From a virus, in IMG/VR virus record IMGVR_UViG_3300042397_000390, positions 1 through 25,496 of that record: a DNA stretch of 25,496 bases, one strand, 5' to 3'. The notes under the pieces were generated by a model. The model made no database searches, was not told where the DNA came from, and saw only the letters and a list, made by a program, of their open reading frames with translations. Made by a program: the position numbers and the translations under genes. Below, one piece after another: positions 1-9,319 of this stretch (positions are counted from its first letter, which is position 1; every line of letters begins with the position of its first letter).

Positions 1-5
1 CCCAT
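1..5 (-). CDS. Start of a further tail-region gene, cut by the window edge
   Basis: Reading the minus strand past the stop of the preceding gene at 37, an ATG occurs at positions 5-3 followed by GG before the window ends. It is called as a start only because a GTGTAA box lies 8 bases upstream (19-14), in the same position as boxes before several other genes here. Only one full codon is visible, so no product can be named. By its place after the tape measure and one more gene, a baseplate or tail-tip protein would be expected. Confidence 0.4.
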
Positions 6-36
6 ATTTTATATTACACCTTTATTATTATAAAAA

Positions 37-1011
37 CTATTCTAAATAATTTCCAACGTATGATGGATATGTTTTATTTAAATATGTTAAATATGTTAGT
101 TTAACAATAGCTACATCATCTACCGTGCTAGTAAATTGTTCAGAAATTAATCTTGTATTAGAACTGTTAAAATTAAAAATCTGATTAGTGCTAGGATCAA
201 CCTCATTTTTCTGTTTAAATAATAAAGGAACTCCAGCTTCAGTTGTTATCGACACGCCATCTTCTGTTAGCAGTTCAGAATCTTCATAAACGATTCCATT
301 AATATTAATAGAAAAAACATTAAAAGCATTAGTTCTTAAAGCATCAGATTGTCTTCTTAATTCATAGTCATCAATTTCCATTGTTATATTTGTTAAAACT
401 TCAATGGGCCATTTAGTTTTAATTTGAAATGGAGAGGTTGAATTTGTGCGCCAAATCTCATGTTTATTTATTTGAGTAGATAAATCAAAGCTTACCACTC
501 TATTCGTAGTACTACCATCACATGTGATACTTATTGTACTTGGAAGAGGCACAACTGCTGGATTATCAGTATTGTAACCAATAGCATTTAATGATGATGC
601 ATCACCAAGCATTGTTGTATTTGTACTATCTATATATAAACCACTACCAATATCGCCATATACAGTTATACCATAGTTAGCAACAGGAGCTTCACCATAA
701 TTTACAGAATAAGAATAAGAAGTTAAACTTCCCAACTCAAAACCAAAAACTTTATCTGAATAATTTATAGATCCTCTTATAAAAGAATCAATACCCGTAT
801 ATTGACGCATAAAATCTTCTGCAATCATTGTTCTTGTTATCGAAAAATCTCCTTGAGGTATAGAAGCTACAACATTTTTAATAGTCCCTTGACCCATTAT
901 ATTAATAGGTCTTACTGTATTAGAATATGATCCATCTACATCGGTGACATAATCTAATTTACGACCACCAATGTAAACTGTTTGATCATATTGAGCTTGT
1001 GAGAATTTCAT
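37..1011 (-). CDS. Probable distal tail or tail-tip structural protein
   Basis: This 324-residue protein follows the tape-measure gene directly. Its ATG shares one base with the tape-measure stop (TAATG), implying translational coupling. The residues alternate hydrophobic and polar stretches, rich in Ser, Thr, Tyr and Asn, as expected of a mostly beta-strand virion protein. A YIGGRKLDYVTDVDGSY segment near the N terminus suggests a beta-sandwich start, and a DGVSITTEAGVPLLF segment near residue 250 looks like a further strand pair. There is no signal peptide or membrane segment. In siphophages the gene after the tape measure usually encodes the distal tail protein joining the tube to the tip, and that position is the main basis of the call. 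No family signature was recognised; a tip-associated adhesin is also possible. Confidence 0.5.
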   Translation of the reverse strand: MKFSQAQYDQTVYIGGRKLDYVTDVDGSYSNTVRPINIMGQGTIKNVVASIPQGDFSITRTMIAEDFMRQYTGIDSFIRGSINYSDKVFGFELGSLTSYSYSVNYGEAPVANYGITVYGDIGSGLYIDSTNTTMLGDASSLNAIGYNTDNPAVVPLPSTISITCDGSTTNRVVSFDLSTQINKHEIWRTNSTSPFQIKTKWPIEVLTNITMEIDDYELRRQSDALRTNAFNVFSININGIVYEDSELLTEDGVSITTEAGVPLLFKQKNEVDPSTNQIFNFNSSNTRLISEQFTSTVDDVAIVKLTYLTYLNKTYPSYVGNYLE

Positions 1012-4000
1012 TATCGTTTCTTAGTTGAATCTAATAATCCGCCAGTTCTTTGTTCGGTTGTTATAACATCAAGAACAACAGCTTTAATTCTATTACTTAA
1101 TTCTTTAGCATTTCCCTCTGTTCCTTCGTTATTAGAATCTGATTCTTGATCTCCAACTTTACCACTACTTGCATTAACAGTAATATTTATAGAAACATTA
1201 TTATTAGAAGTATTTGAAGTGTTAGACGGAGAGCTTGTTTCAGTATCAACCATTCCTCCATCTTGGAATCTTGCTACGCCAGAATTTATTTTATTTAATC
1301 CACCAACACCATATTTTCTAACTGCTCTACTATTTACAACATATTCGCCACCCGTTAAATAAGCTGGAATACTATCAGTTAAACGTGAACCATATGGTAA
1401 AAATCCACCTTGATTAAAACCGATTGCACCACCTTGTTGTTTTCCTTTATAAGGCGTGAATTCATATATAGATTGTGAACGACTAAAAGCAGCAGCAGGA
1501 TTTGTAAAATTTTCTTTAACAGCTTGATTAGCATAATCTTTACCCATTAAAGTAGCTGAAGATTTTCTAAATAAATTTCCTGAATTAATTCTTATTCCAG
1601 ACTGAGAAAATCTAGTTGCAGCAACTTCATTAAATGTTGATCTTGAAAAACCATCAGCAAAATTAGATTTTGTTAAAACAGAACCATTTGCTAATGTAAT
1701 TGAACCGCCACTGTCAATCAAAGATTTAGCATCAGCAAAATTTGTTACTTGTGTTGTTGTTCCATTAGACATAGATCCTGTTGCGCCCTTCAAATTTGCA
1801 TTTGCCATTGAACTATTTTTAGCAGCGCTAACAGCAGAAGATATGCCCATCGATACACCAGTACTAATTAATGTTCCAATAAATTGGTTTAATAAAGCTT
1901 TTCTTTCTGCACGTTTCTTTTCTTTAGCAGCTTCTTCTTCTCTAATTTTTTCTAAATAATTTTGGAACTCTGGACTTTGTTCGCGTCCATACATGCTTAA
2001 TCTTTCAAATGGAGCATCCATATTTACAGAAGCTGACATTGAACCGGGATCTCCACCTGTGGCAAAACGTGGAAATGCATTAAAATTTAATTGATCAATA
2101 GCTCTTGGACCACCAAGAGATTTGACAGCATTTCTATTTAATACGTATTCGCCATCTTCAAGCAATGCAGGATTCTTGTCTCCAGTTCTTCCGCCGCTGA
2201 TATACATTCCTTTTTGAGCGCGAATGAATCCGCCTCTTTGCTGTCCCGCTTCAATTGCTGATTTAGGTTGACCAAATGAAAAAGAGCTTCCAATACTTCC
2301 TACTATATTATTAGCAATATTGCGCAACATCATTCCTTGTATTTCTCTTAAGAAAGAAGCAGCTACTCCCATCAAAGCCGATTCAAGATCATCAGCTTTA
2401 TTAAGAGCAGCATCCATAGCTCCAACCAAACCATCTCTAAATAAACCTGGAATTTTTTGTCCAAAGTCATTTGCAAAAGTTTCTCTTTCTTTATTTATAT
2501 CATCAAAACCAGCACTCAATCCAACAGAAAAAGATTTAGCATCACGAACTCGTTTTCTTTCTTCTTCATTTCTTATTTTTAGCAATTCTGTTTCTCTTTT
2601 GGTATTATTTATTATATCTGCCTGAATTCGTTTCAACTGAGTTAAAGAATTATTTGCAGCAGTAAATTGCTCACCTTGACCATTCAATGATTTTACATAT
2701 TTTTCTTGTTCAGATATTGTTTGTTGTAATGTTTCAAGATTTTCTAAATTAGTCTGATTCAATAATGGAGATTTTCTTAATGAATCTGCTAATTGTTTAT
2801 TATTAGCAGCATTAGCGGTTGCTATTTCATTTGTTATACGAAGCCTTTCAGCATCTAAAACATTTGTATTAGCTGTTTCTAATTGATTTGCATTAAACGT
2901 TTGAATATTTCTTGCAGTCGCAGTTTCTCTATAACCAATGCGAAGCTCTGATTGTCTCTGCATACCCATGTTATAAAAATTCGAAACATCGTTTAAATAT
3001 CTATCTTCTCTTGCTTGTTGAATTTCAGAAGTTGTTTGTCTTCCAGATAGTATAATGTTTCTTTCCATCTGTGCAGAACCCATTTGAGAAGCTCTAATAT
3101 TTGCAGATCGAGATAGCTCTTCTCTTAAAATCGCTTGGCGACCACTTTCATCAAGATTCTTTTTTTCTCTAGACAAATTATCTGCTTTATCTTTTTCAAG
3201 AGCTTTTTGATCAGATATCATTTTCATTATTTTTTGCAATGTATCTGGTGGAATGGTCATTAATGGAGCTTCGTTTATAAACTGCTCTAGTTCCGCTGTA
3301 GTCGCTCCACCTTCTTTATTCGTAAAATCTTTTAATTTTTGAATTACTGTTGGATTGCTTCCCAATACAGGAGTACTTCTTATCTGATCAGCGAATTTTG
3401 TTGTAAAATCTAAGTTAGCTGTTTTTATTTCTCTATTATAAGCGTTTTGTAAATTACTCTTTTTTAATTCTGTTTGTGCTGTAATTGATTTTACAGGAGA
3501 AATTAAACCTTCTACTAAAGAATTTTCAAATGTTGTTTTTAATTCATTGAACTTATCAGCGAATTCTTCTTCAGCTAATGTTTGTCTAAGAGTGATAGCT
3601 GTAGAATTTAAAAATTTATCTATTTCTAAATATATATCTGAAGCCGATTTTTTTGCACTATTATTAGGAGCAGTTCTTTTGATTTCTTCTGCAACTTGTC
3701 TGGCATCTTGCATACTAGTTCCTAACTTAGAAGCTCTTATAGTTCCTTGTGTATTTTCAGCAAAAGCATTTCTAAATCCTTCAATAACTTGTTTTTGTTC
3801 TTCTGGTTTTAAAGATTTAAAAGTTTCTGATCTAGATAATTGTTGCTCTAAACCCCCACCTTTTGCTAAAAATGCAGCCCTTTCTTCACCAGTCTGTGAT
3901 GAAGTTATAGCGTCAGCTATATTTTTAAATCTTTTATCTACTAATGATAATTCAGCTATTGTTTGTCTTGCTGTATCAAATTGATCTTTAGTTAAATCGG

Positions 4001-7000
4001 ACGATGCAAGAACTTGTAAATTTCTTACTTTTTCTCTTTTATCGTTTGATATCTGAAGGTCTTCTAAAGTTTTTTCAACTTCAGCGGATGAAGCGTTTGG
4101 ATTTATTCCTGCTTTTATAGCGGCAGGTATTTTTAATAAATATTTTTGTCTTTCTTTTTCTGTTTTTTCTCGTTCTTTTGGAGTCAATCCGCCTTCTTCA
4201 AGTTTTTTTAAAGAACTTGTATAACCTTGTACTGCATTTTCAGCTTCTTTATCTTTTTGAGTTGCATTCTGAATTGATTTTGCAAAATCATCAACATTAG
4301 ATCTTGCGTTAATCATGGCTCCACCAAATCCAACCGCTGCCCCAACTGCTGCGCCTAATGCTGTTCCAAATCCTGGAATTATACTGCCTATCAATGCTCC
4401 AGTACTAGCTCCAGTTAAAGCTGCGCTAACACCAGTTGATCCCAATCTTTGACCATAACTCATTTCAGATCTATCTCTACCTTGTGCAATAATTGATTCT
4501 AACTGTCCAGCAATCATTGGAACCGCTATCTGAAAACCAACGTTTCCAGATAATTTATTAGTCATTGATGATAATGAATTCATCAAACCCCCACGATTTG
4601 CTGAAATTGTATTCGGATTTATAGAAGCAGGATTAACAGATCTTGAAGGCATTGGCTTTAGTGCCGCTGCTGCGGAAGCTGCGGATGCAGCAGCAGCTTT
4701 TTTCTGTGCATTTTGATTTTGCTGAGTAGCTTTAATTAAACCATTATTTGCCTCTGCAACTATCGTACTTGATTTAGTGCTTTGTTGTAAAGCTTGAGCA
4801 TTTTGTTGAACTGTATTTTGCAACATCGCCTGCTCTTGTGCTGATAAATTTATATCTCTTGTTAATCTAGAAAGAGCTTTATTCAATTCAACAAATAATT
4901 GTTGTTCTGAACCAGTTAAAGCTCCAAAATCCATACCTAAAGATTGTTTAGCATTTAAAGTCGCAAAATTTGGGACAAACCCTTTGCTCATTAATCCAGC
5001 GGCTTCTTGATTACGCATTGAATCATTCAAAGCATTTTTTAAACCACCATGGTCTGAGATAGCAGAAGCAAAATTTGGCTGACTGCTATTTCTAATAAAT
5101 GGAAAAGGTCCAGACTTAGTATCAAGAATAGCTTTATTACCACTCATACTTTGTTCAAGACCCATTACCGCTTGTTCATAAGCAAAGTTAGGTATAAAAC
5201 CACCATATACAGTATTTTTCTTAGCTTCGTATCTTCTTAATAAACCGTCTGTAACTTTTGTGAGTTTTGCGCTTATTGTAGGATTAACATTTGAATATTT
5301 ATCTTTAACAATTGATGCAGCGGCCATTTCAAATTCACTAAATTGTCCTGCTGGATTTTTACCAGTAGGATCAATAAATTTAGGCATATTTGATACCGCT
5401 ATCATCGAACTTACTTTTTTTGCCAATTCTGGATTTTCTTTTTTAAGATTTTCAAGTTTAGCATTCATGAATCCACTAATTGATCCAGAAATATTTTTGA
5501 AATCTTGCTTCAACTCCAACATGCTGTATGAACCATCAGCAATTTTATATAATAAATCAAAATCATTACTATTTGCTATATCACCTATAGGTTTATTTTT
5601 AAACCCAACTTCTGATGGTCTTATTACCTTTTTTGAACCTAAAGCTATATTTAATGCAGATCTAACAAAGTCTTCATGCAAATAAGAAAGCATATTGGCA
5701 TTACCTTTTTTAGCGTATTCGTGATTTAAACCTTTTCCATAAGTAGGAAAATCTCCCATTTTGAAAAGATCTGTATCACCAGCAATATCTTTATATTTAC
5801 TAGAATATTTTTTAAACCAAGGAATTCTTGCAGTACTCATTGGTACAGCAAAATTAGGAATAAAACCATTAAATTTATCGTAATCAACATTTACCTTATC
5901 TTTGGCAAACTCCATTATAATTCTTTGTTTTAAAGCTTTTGTTTGTTGCTTTTTGTTTAAGCCTTGCAAAAATACAGATTTAGAATCAGGAGCTAAACTT
6001 GATGCTCTACTACTAGCAATAGCAATCGGCTGATCTTTTCCTTTTCCTATTATTTCAGTAAAATTAGGATCTAAAATTAAATCTTTTCCATCAAAAAAAT
6101 AATCATCTGAATATGGATTTTTAAGTATATTACCATAATTCAAATTAAGATGTCTTATTACTTTTCCAATATTAGTCGCTGCATTATGTCCGGTGCCACT
6201 ATAAGCATCTGCAAATGTTTGTGATGAATAAAAATTTTTATTATACTCTTTAGCTGGATCAGATGGAACTTTAGGTACGCTTATAAAATCTATAGGCTTA
6301 TTGAACGAAGGAGACATTCCAATATCCATACCGACTTTATCTTCAAAAGCTCTTCCAATTCGTTTATTAAACAAAATTTGATCTTTTTTAGTTGCAAAAT
6401 TAGGTATAAATCCACCATACATATATGGATCAATACCAGTTTTATTTATAGAATTTTTTCTGTGTGCGCGACCAGCTTTTGATCCAGCAGGAGGATTAAT
6501 AAATGGTTGATTAAAACCAGAAACATATTTTGTTTCCTCCGCTGTATTCATGTAAGTGTTAGCTCCTACTGAGCTTGGAGCTTTTATAACCTTACCAGCC
6601 TTGTAACCACCCATGGCTGCACCCATTCTTTCAGACATTTCAGCAAATGCTGGAATATGACCACCAGCTTTTATTCTTGGCCCTACTTGAATGCCTCTAG
6701 CTCCAACGGTTGCTCCTTGAGCAGACAATAACGGAGCTAATTGTTGAGCTAATTGTAATTGTTGTTGATACTGTGCTGTTTGTAATTTTGCAAAATTTAA
6801 TAATGTTTGCGCTTGTGCAATTTCGTTACCTTGTTGTCCTTGAAGAGCCATTGATAACTGGCTTTGACCCTGAAGAATTGATAATATTGATTTTTCAATA
6901 TTCGCTCTTTTTTGAGCTTCTGTTGTTAAACCTAAAATAGCTGGCAAAGCTTTTGTAGCATCTTCAAATGTATTTTTAGCGACTTTAGCAATAACTGCAA

Positions 7001-8309
7001 ATGCAATAGCCAATCCCGGTCCAGTAATTACATTGCGAATACCTTTTAATAAACCATTAGCAAAAATAGACCCCGGACCTTCTCCCTCTAAAGTGTCATT
7101 TATATATTTTACGGCATCATTTACTGGAGATACTATAGCTTCAAATATTGGAGCAAACGTTACTTTACCTACATTATTAGCTAATTGCTGTAAACCTAAA
7201 CCTGTTTGAGTAGCGAGTGCGCTTAGAGTTTTATTTAATTTTTGATTTGCCAAATCAGCTTCATTTGAAGCTTTAGCTCCTCTTTCTAATGCTTTTGTAT
7301 AAGTTCCTTGAGTATTTGTTAAATCATTAACAATTCCTTTAAGAATGTTAACTTGATAAACACCAGCTACTTGTTCTGATAATTGAGCGCGTTGAGCGTC
7401 AGCAAGATCATTATATTTATTAGCAAAATTTTGTAAAATTTGAACGGCTGGTAAAATATTACCCTCGACATCGCGAACAATAATATTAAATTTTTCTAAC
7501 TGATCTAGAGTATCAGTTCTTTGTAGACGAGTAAAAATTGTTTTTAATGCGTTACCAATTACAGCGCCACCTCTTGCTGTACTTTGTTGAGCGGTTGTAA
7601 CCAAAGCATTTAGTTGATCGAAATCAACTCCAGCTTCTTGGGCTGCTTGACCTGTTCTTGACAAAGCTTCAGTTAAATCGCTTGCTGATACTGCGAAATC
7701 TTGTTCAACTGCTGCTAATTTATTAACAACTTGAGCTGTTGTTAATCCAGCTTTAGAAAATCCATTGATTGTAGAAGTCAAATCTTCAACGGCTTGTCTA
7801 GAACTTATTCCAGTTAAACGAACTAGAGTTAAAGCATCAGCAGTTCTTTTTAATGTTTCTTCTGTATTTAAACCTTGACGAGAAAATTCTAAAGCAGCTT
7901 TTGTAGCATCGTCAAAAGACGAAGCTGTTTGTTTAGATATAGTGAACAATTCACTTGAGAATTTTTGCAATCCTGAAGTTGATAAACCTAAAACACGATT
8001 AACATCTGTTAGAGATTTTTCAATTTCAATAGTTATATTAGCTAATTCTTTAAAAGTCTTTACTGCACCACCTAATACAGCAGTAGAAGCTCCGAATGCA
8101 AGTACGCGAGCATTAGAAGCTTTCAATGCAGATTCAAAATCAGCTAAATCACTAGTTATTCTGCCTAAAGGTTGAGAAAAACTTCTGGGATTAATCTGTA
8201 AATTTAATTGATTTTGGCTTGCAAATCTAGCATTATATGCCGCCACACCTTGCGATATGCTCTGAGCTAATGCCGATTGACTCGCTTGGACGTTAATCTG
8301 TACTGACAT
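1011..8309 (-). CDS. Tape-measure protein with embedded cargo-like domains
   Basis: This 2432-residue protein sets tail length during assembly and is normally ejected with the DNA. Residues about 88-340 resemble the phage tail tape-measure core (PhageMin_Tail/TIGR01760 type), with repeated amphipathic helices around IEKSLTDVNRVLGLST and an SRQAVEDLTSTINGFSKAG stretch. A hydrophobic helix lies near residues 420-455, a Gln-rich coiled region near 490-535 and a Gly/Ala-rich membrane-like segment near 1290-1335. Long charged coiled coils follow to about 1980. Two tail-type repeats with GEYVLN (2053-2058) and GEYVVN (2321-2326) lie near the C terminus. Residues 549-1116 are unusual: GFIPNFA motifs separate inserts of about 175 and 214 residues, listed separately. 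A GTGTAA box sits 11 bases before the ATG. The tape-measure role is confident; the function of the inserts is inferred. Confidence 0.93.
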   Translation of the reverse strand: MSVQINVQASQSALAQSISQGVAAYNARFASQNQLNLQINPRSFSQPLGRITSDLADFESALKASNARVLAFGASTAVLGGAVKTFKELANITIEIEKSLTDVNRVLGLSTSGLQKFSSELFTISKQTASSFDDATKAALEFSRQGLNTEETLKRTADALTLVRLTGISSRQAVEDLTSTINGFSKAGLTTAQVVNKLAAVEQDFAVSASDLTEALSRTGQAAQEAGVDFDQLNALVTTAQQSTARGGAVIGNALKTIFTRLQRTDTLDQLEKFNIIVRDVEGNILPAVQILQNFANKYNDLADAQRAQLSEQVAGVYQVNILKGIVNDLTNTQGTYTKALERGAKASNEADLANQKLNKTLSALATQTGLGLQQLANNVGKVTFAPIFEAIVSPVNDAVKYINDTLEGEGPGSIFANGLLKGIRNVITGPGLAIAFAVIAKVAKNTFEDATKALPAILGLTTEAQKRANIEKSILSILQGQSQLSMALQGQQGNEIAQAQTLLNFAKLQTAQYQQQLQLAQQLAPLLSAQGATVGARGIQVGPRIKAGGHIPAFAEMSERMGAAMGGYKAGKVIKAPSSVGANTYMNTAEETKYVSGFNQPFINPPAGSKAGRAHRKNSINKTGIDPYMYGGFIPNFATKKDQILFNKRIGRAFEDKVGMDIGMSPSFNKPIDFISVPKVPSDPAKEYNKNFYSSQTFADAYSGTGHNAATNIGKVIRHLNLNYGNILKNPYSDDYFFDGKDLILDPNFTEIIGKGKDQPIAIASSRASSLAPDSKSVFLQGLNKKQQTKALKQRIIMEFAKDKVNVDYDKFNGFIPNFAVPMSTARIPWFKKYSSKYKDIAGDTDLFKMGDFPTYGKGLNHEYAKKGNANMLSYLHEDFVRSALNIALGSKKVIRPSEVGFKNKPIGDIANSNDFDLLYKIADGSYSMLELKQDFKNISGSISGFMNAKLENLKKENPELAKKVSSMIAVSNMPKFIDPTGKNPAGQFSEFEMAAASIVKDKYSNVNPTISAKLTKVTDGLLRRYEAKKNTVYGGFIPNFAYEQAVMGLEQSMSGNKAILDTKSGPFPFIRNSSQPNFASAISDHGGLKNALNDSMRNQEAAGLMSKGFVPNFATLNAKQSLGMDFGALTGSEQQLFVELNKALSRLTRDINLSAQEQAMLQNTVQQNAQALQQSTKSSTIVAEANNGLIKATQQNQNAQKKAAAASAASAAAALKPMPSRSVNPASINPNTISANRGGLMNSLSSMTNKLSGNVGFQIAVPMIAGQLESIIAQGRDRSEMSYGQRLGSTGVSAALTGASTGALIGSIIPGFGTALGAAVGAAVGFGGAMINARSNVDDFAKSIQNATQKDKEAENAVQGYTSSLKKLEEGGLTPKEREKTEKERQKYLLKIPAAIKAGINPNASSAEVEKTLEDLQISNDKREKVRNLQVLASSDLTKDQFDTARQTIAELSLVDKRFKNIADAITSSQTGEERAAFLAKGGGLEQQLSRSETFKSLKPEEQKQVIEGFRNAFAENTQGTIRASKLGTSMQDARQVAEEIKRTAPNNSAKKSASDIYLEIDKFLNSTAITLRQTLAEEEFADKFNELKTTFENSLVEGLISPVKSITAQTELKKSNLQNAYNREIKTANLDFTTKFADQIRSTPVLGSNPTVIQKLKDFTNKEGGATTAELEQFINEAPLMTIPPDTLQKIMKMISDQKALEKDKADNLSREKKNLDESGRQAILREELSRSANIRASQMGSAQMERNIILSGRQTTSEIQQAREDRYLNDVSNFYNMGMQRQSELRIGYRETATARNIQTFNANQLETANTNVLDAERLRITNEIATANAANNKQLADSLRKSPLLNQTNLENLETLQQTISEQEKYVKSLNGQGEQFTAANNSLTQLKRIQADIINNTKRETELLKIRNEEERKRVRDAKSFSVGLSAGFDDINKERETFANDFGQKIPGLFRDGLVGAMDAALNKADDLESALMGVAASFLREIQGMMLRNIANNIVGSIGSSFSFGQPKSAIEAGQQRGGFIRAQKGMYISGGRTGDKNPALLEDGEYVLNRNAVKSLGGPRAIDQLNFNAFPRFATGGDPGSMSASVNMDAPFERLSMYGREQSPEFQNYLEKIREEEAAKEKKRAERKALLNQFIGTLISTGVSMGISSAVSAAKNSSMANANLKGATGSMSNGTTTQVTNFADAKSLIDSGGSITLANGSVLTKSNFADGFSRSTFNEVAATRFSQSGIRINSGNLFRKSSATLMGKDYANQAVKENFTNPAAAFSRSQSIYEFTPYKGKQQGGAIGFNQGGFLPYGSRLTDSIPAYLTGGEYVVNSRAVRKYGVGGLNKINSGVARFQDGGMVDTETSSPSNTSNTSNNNVSINITVNASSGKVGDQESDSNNEGTEGNAKELSNRIKAVVLDVITTEQRTGGLLDSTKKR
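1332..2153 (-). repeat. Two C-terminal GG..PA.L..GEYV.N repeats of the tape measure
   Basis: Two copies of one motif lie about 268 residues apart. Each has a GG pair, then Asp, then PALLEDGEYVLNRNAV (first) or PAYLTGGEYVVNSRAV (second), then a Gly-rich turn and a short FxxxGG end. This kind of motif is common near the C termini of tape-measure proteins. Each copy is preceded by GGFI or GGFL, which resembles the start of the GFIPNFA motif found in the middle of the protein. The range covers the two GEYV cores. Confidence 0.75.
5205..5846 (-). other. Tape-measure insert 2: PD-(D/E)XK nuclease-like domain
   Basis: Residues 822-1035 lie between two GFIPNFA motifs. They hold a helix with Glu (LHEDFVRSAL, E879), then a strand with Asp (NDFDLLYKI, D918), then 13 residues, then a strand with LELKQ (E932, K934). 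A helix follows and then a hydrophobic strand SSMIAVSN. This order (helix E, strand D, strand ExK, helix, strand) is the core signature of the PD-(D/E)XK nuclease fold, with all expected catalytic positions occupied. The motif is seen directly; the fold is inferred from spacing. A processed or ejected nuclease is one possibility, and a fold reused as a structural spacer is another. Confidence 0.55.
5868..6392 (-). other. Tape-measure insert 1: possible degenerate nuclease-like domain
   Basis: Residues 640-814 lie between two GFIPNFA motifs. The start, a helix RIGRAFEDKV (E656) followed by a PIDFI strand (D674), looks like the first half of a PD-(D/E)XK core. Where an (D/E)xK strand would be expected the protein reads ADAYSG (D701, Y703), so the lysine would be missing. 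The rest is mixed helix and strand with a Lys-rich end. If the reading is right, the domain kept the fold but lost its lysine. It could equally be an unrelated small domain. Confidence 0.3.
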
Positions 8310-8320
8310 ATATCAAATAA

Positions 8321-8326
8321 TTACAC
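8321..8326 (-). promoter_or_regulatory. GTGTAA box before the tape-measure gene
   Basis: GTGTAA on the minus strand ends 11 bases before the tape-measure ATG, inside a 23-base intergenic gap. With the next base it reads TGTAAT, close to a -10 hexamer. No -35-like sequence is evident upstream. Confidence 0.5.
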
Positions 8327-8332
8327 TTAATT

Positions 8333-9319
8333 TTACTCAACACCCATTAATTTCATTAAATCCTTCATATCTAAACTGCCACCTTTCTTTTTAGCTTCTT
8401 CGGCCAAACTTACATTTTTTGTATTTCCTTTATCCATATTAATGTATTTATAATCTTCTTTTGTAGCTCCAACAATAGATGTAGCTTGATTATCTTTTTG
8501 TTGCATTTTTTCTTTAGCTTTTTCATTTGCATTTACATAATCTATTAACTTATCTGGATCTTTCTTATAATTTTCTGGAATCTTATCATTTGTAGACAAT
8601 ATATTCTTAAAATATCTTGCATATAATATTAAACGCAACTGATTATATGTAAGATTTATAATAGGTTTTCCATAAAAATGTATAGGATCTTCACAATATG
8701 GCATGTAATAACTAAAAAAATCTTCTAAAACTAATTTCTGAATTTTAGAATCAGAAAAATTATTTAATATTGAATTATATATTTTAATAAGTTCAGATAA
8801 GTTATCTGAATTTATATTATCAAACTCTTCTTCTAGATAAAAAAGTGTATCTAAATTTTTATCTTTATATATTGTAAATTTAAGAAACTCTTCAGTTACC
8901 CTTTGTTCGGCGTAATGTTCGCAAGTATTACCAAGATAAGAATTTCTTTTATTTTTTAATTCATTTATTTTAAGCAAAGAGTCGTTTAGCTGTTTATTTA
9001 ATATATCTATTTGAGATTTAAGATAAGTGTTTTTTTTCTGCTCGGTAATCTTATGTAAAAAAACTTCTTCTTGTTTTATGGCTCTCTCATCAACATCTGT
9101 CCAATAACCTTCTTCTTTTAAATTTATTAAAGACTCTTCAATAGTTGGTATACCACGATTTTTAGCTTCTTTTAAATAATCCTCTTTTGACTCATCAAGT
9201 AAAACTTGATCAGAAATATTTATATGTTTAAAATATAATTTGCCAAAGCTACAATTTATTAAGGTGTAGCCTTGGCAAATATCTCTGAAACTTTTTTTAT
9301 AATCTAAAGTGTAATCCAT
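8333..9319 (-). CDS. Second protein of the tail assembly chaperone position
   Basis: This 328-residue protein lies immediately upstream of the tape measure. Its ATG shares one base with the stop of the preceding gene (TAATG). A central coiled coil of Lys, Asn, Leu and Glu (about residues 90-130, including QIDILNKQLNDSLLKINELK) is followed by mostly helical, acidic and aromatic segments. The C terminus is Lys-rich and ends in KGGSLDMKDLMKLMGVE. There are no transmembrane segments. In long-tailed phages, two genes between the tail tube and the tape measure usually encode assembly chaperones that coat the tape measure, often joined by a programmed frameshift. Here they are separate genes in the -1 relation with coupled stop/start. 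The role is inferred from position; no family motif was recognised. Confidence 0.5.
   Translation of the reverse strand: MDYTLDYKKSFRDICQGYTLINCSFGKLYFKHINISDQVLLDESKEDYLKEAKNRGIPTIEESLINLKEEGYWTDVDERAIKQEEVFLHKITEQKKNTYLKSQIDILNKQLNDSLLKINELKNKRNSYLGNTCEHYAEQRVTEEFLKFTIYKDKNLDTLFYLEEEFDNINSDNLSELIKIYNSILNNFSDSKIQKLVLEDFFSYYMPYCEDPIHFYGKPIINLTYNQLRLILYARYFKNILSTNDKIPENYKKDPDKLIDYVNANEKAKEKMQQKDNQATSIVGATKEDYKYINMDKGNTKNVSLAEEAKKKGGSLDMKDLMKLMGVE

Larger units (their letters stand above)
4962..6665 (-). repeat. GFIPNFA motif series inside the tape measure
   Basis: A short motif recurs in frame. It reads GGHIPAFA at residues 549-556, GGFIPNFA at 632-639, GFIPNFA at 815-821, GGFIPNFA at 1036-1043, a partial QPNFA ending at 1081, and GFVPNFA at 1110-1116. 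The intact copies fall at intervals of 83, 183, 221 and 74 residues, so they are not a simple tandem repeat. They bracket blocks of unrelated-looking sequence. The conserved Gly-hydrophobic-Ile-Pro-Asn-Phe-Ala core suggests a structural docking segment, a hinge or a processing site. The motif is directly visible; its role is inference. Confidence 0.85.

Noticed and set aside
2320-8175. Plus-strand open frames opposite the tape measure (for example 2320-2625, 3547-3984, 5260-5685)
   Set aside because: Their composition mirrors the antisense of a helical, AT-rich coding sequence. They show no domain-like features and lie wholly inside the tape-measure gene.
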